From NCBI GenBank assembly GCA_900546795.1, contig UREG01000071.1, forward strand, positions 1-9,149: DNA of 9,149 nucleotides, written 5' to 3'. The notes below the pieces were generated by a model that saw nothing but the letters and a program-made list of their open reading frames with translations, did no database searches and had not been told where the DNA came from. The stretch's first letter is position 1. Every line of letters begins with the position of its first letter. Origin of the DNA: an uncultured Veillonellaceae bacterium (GTDB lineage: Bacteria; Bacillota; Negativicutes; Veillonellales; Megasphaeraceae). Both the position numbers and the translations under genes were made by a program. Of this stretch, positions 1-4,681 are shown in pieces.

Positions 1-126
1 AGCTCCCATACAGCGATGGAAGCAGCACAGAAATCCCTGCAGGCATACGAGCAAAAGACCCCAGCGGAACAACCCTGTCTTAGACCGCAGCAGACCATTG
101 GGCTGCGGCAGCGTTGTGTGTATTAG
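1..126 (+). CDS. Possible 3' end of an unrecognised gene (partial)
   Basis: The first forward frame is open from the left edge to a TAG at 124-126, giving 41 residues. The first half (around AMEAAQKSLQAYEQKTPAEQ) has Ala/Gln/Lys/Glu-rich composition and codons (GAA, GCA, CAG, AAA) like the real genes here. The second half, after about position 75, uses less typical codons and overlaps a hairpin (85-91 paired with 102-108). I do not recognise the protein. A second forward frame is also open until a TAG at 81-83, just before that hairpin, and could be the true end instead. No domain or function can be assigned from so short a tail. Confidence 0.25.
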   Translation, partial: SSHTAMEAAQKSLQAYEQKTPAEQPCLRPQQTIGLRQRCVY

Positions 127-367
127 CTTTTAAGAGCGGTGCGCGGCCGCTGCCAAAGAAAACGGCGGCAGGAATCGTGTATCTTCTTGGGCATCGAGCC
201 GCCGGCAGGCATGAGTATTGGATATACATGCATTATATATACTTTGATATTGGATTTTTATAAAAAAGAAAAGCCCTATGATTCGGGAAAAACGCGCAGA
301 AAACCGGCAGATATCAGGAAAATACGGCGGAAACGGAGGGGAAAGAACCGATAGCTATGCACTAAAA
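127..367. other. Intergenic stretch with no identifiable gene
   Basis: It is GC-rich at the left (a GCGGCCGC site at about 143-150) and AT-rich at the right. CGGCGGC at 163-169 can pair with GCCGCCG at 198-204 across a 28-nt loop, but no T-run follows, so I do not call a terminator. A 71-codon open frame at 139-354 has no convincing ribosome binding site and an Arg/Lys-rich, low-information product, and I do not treat it as a gene. Confidence 0.5.
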
Positions 368-396
368 TTGACATTTCCATCAGTTTAAGGTATAAT
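368..396 (+). promoter_or_regulatory. Consensus sigma-70/SigA promoter of ompM
   Basis: A perfect -35 box TTGACA (368-373) and a perfect -10 box TATAAT (391-396) are separated by exactly 17 bp. Transcription should begin near 403-405, about 195 nt before the ompM start codon. A fully consensus promoter fits the very high expression expected of a major outer-membrane protein. Confidence 0.9.
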
Positions 397-404
397 AACA
401 TCAT

Positions 405-435
405 CACTGAGGTATGACACCGTCATAGTGCAGTG
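405..435 (+). promoter_or_regulatory. Hairpin at the 5' end of the ompM transcript
   Basis: CACTG (405-409) pairs with CAGTG (431-435), and TATGAC (413-418) pairs with GTCATA (422-427). The two stems are separated by a 3x3 internal loop and closed by the loop ACC. The hairpin starts almost at the predicted transcription start. 5'-terminal stem-loops of this kind are known to stabilise abundant mRNAs, and that role is inferred here. Confidence 0.6.
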
Positions 436-469
436 AGGGTAGGAAAGACCAAAGGAAAAAGGGAGAGTA

Positions 470-538
470 ATGAAGAGGAAACTAGGCAACTCGCTTGTGA
501 AATCCCCAAATGCCGATGGGATGGAATACCCATCGTAA
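470..538 (+). CDS. Possible leader peptide (22 codons) in the ompM 5' UTR
   Basis: ATG at 470-472 opens a 22-codon frame ending at TAA 536-538. The product begins MKRKLGN and ends GMEYPS. GGGAG (461-465) lies just upstream as a possible ribosome binding site, although the spacing to ATG (about 4 nt) is short. The frame sits inside the ompM transcript. Codons 9-13 overlap the segment (495-507) that can pair with the ompM ribosome binding site, so a translating ribosome would break that helix. It may be a regulatory leader peptide or a chance ORF. The peptide is basic at the N terminus and matches no family I know. Confidence 0.35.
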   Translation: MKRKLGNSLVKSPNADGMEYPS

Positions 539-599
539 CGAAGCAAGACCGGGCACGGCTATGCAAAAATTTTAATTTAGGAAAAGGGGATTTTTCACA

Positions 600-1883
600 A
601 TGAAAAAACAACTCGCAACAGCAGTATTCGCTACATTGGCTCTTGGCGCAGTAGCATTCGCAGCAAATCCGTTCTCCGATGTACCGGCAGATCACTGGGC
701 ATACCAGTCCGTAAGCGAACTGGCAGCAGCTGGTATCATTGACGGTTATCCGGACGGCACGTACAAAGGCGGCAACGAAATCACTCGTTATGAAATGGCT
801 CAGATGACTGCAAAAGCTATGGCACATGCAGACAAAGCTGACGCTCAGCAGCGTGCAGTAATCAACCAGTTGGCAGACGAATTCTCCAACGAATTGAACA
901 GCCTCGGCGTTCGCGTTGACAACCTCGAAAAGAAAATTGGCAACGTAAAAACGACTGGTGACTTCCGTATTCGGTACCGTGACGGCATCGGCGGTGCAGA
1001 CGCTGACAAATTCGATATGCGTGCACAGCTGAAATTCACGGCTCAGGTAGCGGAAGGTACGCAGGCTGGCGTAAAATTCCGTCTTGGCGACGTTGAATTC
1101 GGCGATAACGATTCTCAGGATGTAAAATTCTATGAAGGCTACATCAGCCAGGAATTCGGCCCTCACGTAAACGTAACGGCTGGCCGTTACAACCAGACGA
1201 TCGGTGTAACTGGCTACTGGTACGATGACCATGTAGACGGCGCAGTAGCTACTGTGAAAAACGGTAACTTCTGGGTACAGGGCGGTTACGCACACTTCCT
1301 CGAAATGTCTTCCTATGAAGGCGTGGATGCTGATGATGAACAGGATCTGAAAGCTGAAGGCGGTTTCGCTCAGATCGGTTACAACTTCGGCAAAACAGCT
1401 AAACTCCAGGCTATGTACATGGATCTCGATGTAGACCCGAATGCAGTTGATGCAAAAGGCAACAACGGCAACATCCTTGGCCAGATTGATAACATCTGGG
1501 GCGTAGGCGCTGGCTTCTATGCAGGCGACTTCGCATTGACTGGCGACTACATGTCCGTTAGCTACGATGAAAACAACGTTGACGACGCTGACTTCCTCTT
1601 GGCTCGTCTCCAGTACGGCAAAGCAATTGGCAGCAAAGTTGGCTCCTGGGATCTCTGGGTTGACTACACGGACGCTGACGCTGGTTCCTTCTTCCAGGGC
1701 ACTGGCTCCATCCGCGACCAGAAATTCATGAACGATGCAAAAGGCTGGGGCGTAGGCGCTGACTACATGATGGCTCAGAACCTCAAATTGACGGCTTACC
1801 AGACGTTCAACACGGAAGTGAAATCCACTGGCAACGACATGGATGAAGAATTCACTCGTGTACAGGTTTCCTACAGCTTCTAA
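600..1883 (+). CDS. ompM: SLH-domain outer-membrane beta-barrel protein (OmpM/Mep45 type)
   Basis: This is a 427-residue porin-like protein that also tethers the outer membrane to peptidoglycan in diderm Firmicutes. Residues 1-21 form a signal peptide (basic MKK, hydrophobic core, AFA cleavage site). Residues 24-70 form one SLH domain, with FSDVPADHWAY at its start and the conserved ITRYEMA at its end. Residues 75-115 are a heptad-rich coiled coil, expected to span the periplasm. The rest is aromatic-alternating barrel sequence with acidic loops (for example around 240-250 and 325-332), ending in the C-terminal signal VSYSF with terminal Phe. The start is fixed by the signal peptide and by AAGGGGA at 584-590. 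The gene is monocistronic, with its own consensus promoter, structured leader and terminator. SLH domains of this family bind peptidoglycan modified with cadaverine or putrescine. The family is clear; pore substrate and paralogue number are not visible. Confidence 0.93.
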   Translation: MKKQLATAVFATLALGAVAFAANPFSDVPADHWAYQSVSELAAAGIIDGYPDGTYKGGNEITRYEMAQMTAKAMAHADKADAQQRAVINQLADEFSNELNSLGVRVDNLEKKIGNVKTTGDFRIRYRDGIGGADADKFDMRAQLKFTAQVAEGTQAGVKFRLGDVEFGDNDSQDVKFYEGYISQEFGPHVNVTAGRYNQTIGVTGYWYDDHVDGAVATVKNGNFWVQGGYAHFLEMSSYEGVDADDEQDLKAEGGFAQIGYNFGKTAKLQAMYMDLDVDPNAVDAKGNNGNILGQIDNIWGVGAGFYAGDFALTGDYMSVSYDENNVDDADFLLARLQYGKAIGSKVGSWDLWVDYTDADAGSFFQGTGSIRDQKFMNDAKGWGVGADYMMAQNLKLTAYQTFNTEVKSTGNDMDEEFTRVQVSYSF

Positions 1884-1902
1884 TTTTAGAAGTTTTAGTA
1901 AC

Positions 1903-1952
1903 GCAAACATATAAACAGGTGTGGGATTTTCCCGCACCTGTTTTTTGTTTGC
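1903..1952 (+). terminator. Intrinsic terminator of ompM
   Basis: AACAGGTGTGGG (1914-1925) pairs with CCCGCACCTGTT (1931-1942) with one T-G wobble and a short ATTTT loop, followed by a T-run through 1946. GCAAAC (1903-1908) and GTTTGC (1947-1952) extend the symmetry further out. It lies 20-30 nt after the ompM stop codon. Confidence 0.92.
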
Positions 1953-1974
1953 CTAGTTGCTGCTGCGTGTTAGA

Positions 1975-2075
1975 CTTGCGGAATGTCTGGAAGGATGGTT
2001 GAGTGAAGGGATGCGGTAAACTTTTGGAATAGGAAGCTGGCTGGCAGGACTGTTGGGAGAGGGCGTGCGTTGGCA
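1975..2075. repeat. Two-part degenerate repeat, copy 1
   Basis: This copy has two related halves. Half A (1975-2020) starts CTTGCGGAATG and ends GATGCGGTAAA. Half B (2021-2075) starts CTTTTGGAATAGGAAG and runs to GCGTTGGCA. The same A-B order recurs at 2234-2337. The first 21 nt of half B (2021-2041) are identical in both copies. The block is G-rich on the plus strand, carries no credible gene, and looks like a dispersed intergenic repeat or eroded sequence. Confidence 0.6.
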
Positions 2076-2100
2076 CGAACCCCAGTCCTGCCGAGTTTTT
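2043..2100 (+). terminator. Long hairpin followed by a T-run (terminator-like)
   Basis: GGCAGGACTG (2043-2052) pairs perfectly with CAGTCCTGCC (2083-2092). Inside it, CGTGC (2064-2068) pairs with GCACG (2073-2077). The outer stem is followed by GAGTTTTTA (T-run 2096-2100). It lies about 100 nt past the main ompM terminator and could be a back-up terminator or the end of a small transcript. It overlaps half B of repeat copy 1, and the matching stem is not preserved in repeat copy 2. Confidence 0.5.
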
Positions 2101-2101
2101 A

Positions 2102-2145
2102 TCATCGGTGTTTGCCAATCCTTTCATCAGTGTTTGTAAATCCGC
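2102..2145. repeat. 22-bp imperfect tandem duplication
   Basis: Units 2102-2123 and 2124-2145 align without gaps at 17 of 22 positions and share TCATC, GTGTTTG and AATCC blocks. The unit length is not a multiple of three, so it does not look like a selected protein repeat. Confidence 0.6.
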
Positions 2146-2233
2146 TCGTTGCCGCAAGCATCTGCCCATCACTTAACGGCAGTTTTGATAAGGAAAGTTT
2201 GCTTTCTTCTGTTTTCAGCCAGCAAGGTGTCGC

Positions 2234-2337
2234 CTTGTGGAGTAGGAAGCTGATTGGGATGTTTGGAGAAGGTGTGCGGTGAACTTTTGGAATAGGAAGC
2301 TGGCAGGGGGGCTGGGAGAGAGAATGTTGGATTGGCA
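2234..2337. repeat. Two-part degenerate repeat, copy 2
   Basis: Half A (2234-2283) starts CTTGTGGAGTAGGAAG and ends GTGCGGTGAA. Half B (2284-2337) starts CTTTTGGAATAGGAAG and ends GGATTGGCA. It reproduces the A-B order of copy 1, about 260 bp away in direct orientation. Halves A and B also resemble each other (shared GGAGTAGGAAGCTG / GGAATAGGAAGCTG), so the block probably grew by successive duplication of a unit of about 50 bp. Confidence 0.6.
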
Positions 2338-2463
2338 GAAAGGTGTGGATATGTCCGAAGAGTCTCTTATTTTTTGGTGCAGGTATCGACTTTTGCATAA
2401 GAAATACACGGTGGAAAAGATGGGCGATTGTGCCGGAAAGAAGGAAAAATAATGCCTGCCTCT

Positions 2464-2496
2464 GTAGTGCGTACTGTTCGGGAACATGATATAATA
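2464..2496 (+). promoter_or_regulatory. Likely promoter of the hydrolase-tyrS unit
   Basis: A perfect -10 box TATAAT lies at 2490-2495, about 30 nt before the hydrolase start codon. No good -35 is seen at 17 bp spacing (GTGCGT at 2467-2472), so the promoter is either weak or activator-dependent. GTTCGGGAAC (2476-2485), a small inverted repeat, sits just upstream of the -10 box. Confidence 0.5.
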
Positions 2497-2510
2497 AAAT
2501 AATATTGCAG

Positions 2511-2516
2511 AGGTGG
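2511..2516 (+). promoter_or_regulatory. Ribosome binding site fixing a TTG start
   Basis: AGGTGG lies 9 nt before TTG at 2526-2528. The reading frame is closed by TGA at 2517-2519, so TTG is the only possible start upstream of the GDS motif. Confidence 0.7.
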
Positions 2517-2525
2517 TGACATACG

Positions 2526-3092
2526 TTGAAGATTTATTATATAGGCGACAGCTTAACTTATGGATTTCAAGTCCCGATGGATAAAAACTGGATCTATCTG
2601 GCTTCAAAGCAGGCGGGGCTTTCTTATATAAATTATGGTCTTTGCGGCGACAGCACCCGCCATATTCGTCAGCGGCTTTTGTTCACACTGGAGAATAAAC
2701 AGCCGGACGGCATTTTTATCATGGGCGGTACAAACGATATCCTCGAATATGGTGAACTTTCGGATATTACGGCGAATTTGACGGCGATGGCGGAAGCGAT
2801 ACAGGAAAAACAGATTCCCTTTGTGGTGGGAATCCCGCCGCGTACAACCCGGCAAAGTGCGGCGGCAGGCTGGCAGTATGAAGAACGTATTGCGGAGACG
2901 AATGAAACGATCCGGGCGCTGCGGGAGTTTATTTTAGCGCAGTATTGGCCCTGCATTGATTTTTATGCCGCCTTGGACGGCGGGGAAGAGGACGAGCAGT
3001 GGTATGACGACGGCGTGCACCCGAATTGTTCCGGTTATGCCAAGATGGCAGAAGCGGCAGTGCCGGTTTTAACGCAGGTTTTCTCTAAATAA
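2526..3092 (+). CDS. SGNH/GDSL-family hydrolase
   Basis: This is a 188-residue cytosolic esterase or acyl-hydrolase-type enzyme with the four SGNH blocks. Block I is GDSLT with the nucleophile Ser9. Block II, NYGLCGDS, supplies the oxyanion Gly (about residue 41). Block III is GGTND with Asn70. Block V is DDGVHPN with the Asp162/His165 pair. Length is normal for single-domain SGNH hydrolases (about 180-200 residues). There is no signal peptide or membrane segment. Translation starts at TTG 2526, which is forced by a stop codon just upstream. The gene is followed after 24 nt by tyrS in the same orientation, with no terminator between, so they probably share a transcript. Substrate cannot be read from sequence: lysophospholipase, acetyl esterase and deacylase activities all occur in this fold. 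Confidence 0.88.
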   Translation: MKIYYIGDSLTYGFQVPMDKNWIYLASKQAGLSYINYGLCGDSTRHIRQRLLFTLENKQPDGIFIMGGTNDILEYGELSDITANLTAMAEAIQEKQIPFVVGIPPRTTRQSAAAGWQYEERIAETNETIRALREFILAQYWPCIDFYAALDGGEEDEQWYDDGVHPNCSGYAKMAEAAVPVLTQVFSK

Positions 3093-3116
3093 ATCTATCC
3101 ACCAGGAAGGAGTTTT

Positions 3117-4379
3117 ATGATGAATATTATTGATGAATTAGCATGGCGCGGCGCCATCAATCAGCAGACCGATGAAGAAGGGCTTTATAAGTTAGCGGAC
3201 AGCGAGTGTATTTCGTTGTATTGCGGCGTCGATCCGACGGGCGACAGCATGCATATCGGCCATTTGATTCCGTTCATGATTTTGAAACGGTTTGCCATGG
3301 CGGGCCATCACCCGTATATTCTGATTGGCGGCGGCACGGGAACGATCGGCGATCCGAGCGGCCGTAAAACCGAACGCCAGCTGCAGACGTATGACACGAT
3401 CATTCACAATGCGGAATGCCTGAAAAAACAGCTTTCTAAGTTATTTGCCGACGATGAAAACTTTACGTTTGTCAATAACTATGACTGGCTGTCTCAGATT
3501 TCTCTGCTCGATTTCCTTCGGGATTACGGCAAATATTTTAATATCAATACGATGCTGGCCAAAGACGTGGTTGCCAGCCGGCTGGATACGGGGATTTCTT
3601 TTACAGAGTTTACGTATCAGATTTTGCAGTCTGTCGATTTCAAACATCTGCATGACGTGTACGGCGTCAAACTGCAGATTGGCGGCGGCGATCAGTGGGG
3701 CAATATTACGGCCGGCATTGATTTGATTCATCGGCTGGAAGGCAGTGAGGAAGAAGCGTACGGCTTGACGATTCCGTTGATGCTCAAAGCGGACGGCACG
3801 AAGTTTGGCAAGACGGCAGGCGGCGCCGTATGGCTGGATCCGGAAAAAACGTCGCCGTTTGAATTCTATCAGTTCTGGCTCAATCAGGCCGATGCAGACG
3901 TGGTAAAATATCTCAAATACTTCACGTTCCTTAGCCGGGAAGAGATTGAGGAGCTTGCCAAAGCCGTGGAAGAAGAGCCGGAAAAACGGCTGGCGCAGCG
4001 TCGTCTGGCAGAAGAAGTGACGCGGTTCGTTCACAGCGAGGAAGCGCTCAAGGAAGCGGAACACATTACGGCGGCATTGTATCAGAACGGCAGCATTGCC
4101 GACCTTAGCTATACGGAACTTCAGCAGGCGTTCGGCAAAATGCCGACGGCAGCTGTTTCGGACGAACAGAAGAACATCATCGATTGGCTGGTGGACGCAG
4201 GGATTTCCAAATCCAAACGCCAGGCGCGGGAGGACGTAAACAACGGGGCAATGCATATCAACGGCATTAAGATCACTGATCCGGAACATATCGTGACGGC
4301 GCACCCCAATTCCAAGGGAGAGTTTGTTATCGTTCGCCGCGGTAAAAAGAATTATCATTTAGCACGGATTGAAAAATAA
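3117..4379 (+). CDS. tyrS: Tyrosyl-tRNA synthetase
   Basis: This class I aminoacyl-tRNA synthetase charges tRNA-Tyr with tyrosine using ATP in the cytosol. The 420-residue length is typical. The catalytic Rossmann domain carries CGVDPTGDSMHIGHL with the HIGH motif at 46-49. The tyrosine-pocket strand LQIGGGDQWGN is at 187-197, and the KMSKS equivalent KFGKT is at 229-233. The C-terminal part (about 355-420, ISKSKRQAREDVNNGAMHING) is the S4-type RNA-binding domain. GGAAGGAG (3105-3112) precedes the first of two consecutive ATG codons, and the second could also serve. It lies 24 nt downstream of the SGNH hydrolase gene and ends in a strong terminator. Firmicute tyrS genes are often T-box controlled, but no T-box AGGGTGG element is visible in the gap or upstream of the hydrolase. 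Confidence 0.98.
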   Translation: MMNIIDELAWRGAINQQTDEEGLYKLADSECISLYCGVDPTGDSMHIGHLIPFMILKRFAMAGHHPYILIGGGTGTIGDPSGRKTERQLQTYDTIIHNAECLKKQLSKLFADDENFTFVNNYDWLSQISLLDFLRDYGKYFNINTMLAKDVVASRLDTGISFTEFTYQILQSVDFKHLHDVYGVKLQIGGGDQWGNITAGIDLIHRLEGSEEEAYGLTIPLMLKADGTKFGKTAGGAVWLDPEKTSPFEFYQFWLNQADADVVKYLKYFTFLSREEIEELAKAVEEEPEKRLAQRRLAEEVTRFVHSEEALKEAEHITAALYQNGSIADLSYTELQQAFGKMPTAAVSDEQKNIIDWLVDAGISKSKRQAREDVNNGAMHINGIKITDPEHIVTAHPNSKGEFVIVRRGKKNYHLARIEK

Positions 4380-4385
4380 GGATTT

Positions 4386-4414
4386 CCCCTGACAGCTGTC
4401 AGGGGATTTTTTTT
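4386..4414 (+). terminator. Intrinsic terminator of tyrS
   Basis: This is a perfect 20-nt inverted repeat (arms CCCCTGACAG / CTGTCAGGGG, 4386-4405), followed by A and eight T (4407-4414). It begins 7 nt after the tyrS stop codon. Confidence 0.96.
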
Positions 4415-4476
4415 GAGCGGTGCAAAGCGGATTTCGAAAAGCCGGCGGCTATTCGCTGTATGAGTACGACACCGCA

Positions 4477-4500
4477 TAAAAAATGCCTGCATCGCAGGCA
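4477..4500 (-). terminator. Second minus-strand terminator beyond pckA
   Basis: On the minus strand TGCCTGC (complement of 4494-4500), loop GAT and GCAGGCA (complement of 4484-4490) form a 7-bp stem followed directly by TTTTTT. It sits about 100 nt beyond the bidirectional terminator and would catch read-through from pckA. No gene is visible between the two. Confidence 0.8.
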
Positions 4501-4602
4501 AGAGAAGGATTTTGGTATTTGGATTTTATAGGAGCCGAGGTAAGTGCGGACGGCGGCGGTTTCTGGGGATTCGAGGCGGTGCGGCTGTTTTTTGATGCAA
4601 TA

Positions 4603-4641
4603 GAAAAGAGCCTGCGTTCTGGTGAACGGCAGGCTCTTTTT
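4603..4641. terminator. Bidirectional terminator between tyrS and pckA
   Basis: GAGCCTGC (4608-4615) pairs with GCAGGCTC (4629-4636) and GTTC (4616-4619) with GAAC (4624-4627), with loop TGGT and one bulged G. T-runs flank it on both strands (4637-4641 on plus; complement of 4603-4607 on minus). It lies about 40 nt after the pckA stop codon and faces read-through from tyrS on the other strand. Confidence 0.9.
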
Positions 4642-4681
4642 GTATGCTGCGGTTGTTTTGCCAAGACGGCGGACCGTCGGA

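Larger units (their letters stand above)
403..599 (+). promoter_or_regulatory. Structured ompM leader with an anti-ribosome-binding-site segment
   Basis: The 5' UTR is long and internally structured. Nucleotides 495-507 (TTGTGAAATCCCC) are complementary to 586-600 (GGGGATTTTTCACAA). This gives 13 Watson-Crick pairs, 8 of them contiguous, with only a 2-nt bulge (594-595). The paired region covers the purine-rich ribosome binding site and the A of the ompM start codon. Between the arms, CGATGGG (514-520) pairs with CCCATCG (529-535) around an 8-nt loop, and TGCC (511-514) can alternatively pair with GGCA (552-555). A competing weaker pairing, GGGA (461-464) with TCCC (503-506), could release the ribosome binding site. 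I recognise no known riboswitch class. A short ORF (470-538) runs through the anti-ribosome-binding-site arm. Confidence 0.5.

Noticed and set aside
461..560. Resemblance of the ompM leader to a tetrahydrofolate riboswitch (GGAGAGTA, GATGGGATG and AACGAAGC blocks)
   Set aside because: The 3' segment that closes the outer stem (TGCATCCGCTCC-like) is absent, the helices do not line up, and the downstream gene is not a folate gene. The shared blocks look coincidental.
423..1937. A 504-codon open frame on the minus strand opposite ompM
   Set aside because: It is an antisense shadow of a strongly biased coding sequence. It lacks a ribosome binding site and a recognisable domain, has an implausible Cys/Val/Phe-rich composition, and runs through the ompM leader and terminator.
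2102..2398. Minus-strand open frame of 98 codons across the repeat block
   Set aside because: It has no ribosome binding site, a Pro/Ser/His-rich product, and repeats that shift frame internally. It is better explained as repeat-derived DNA.
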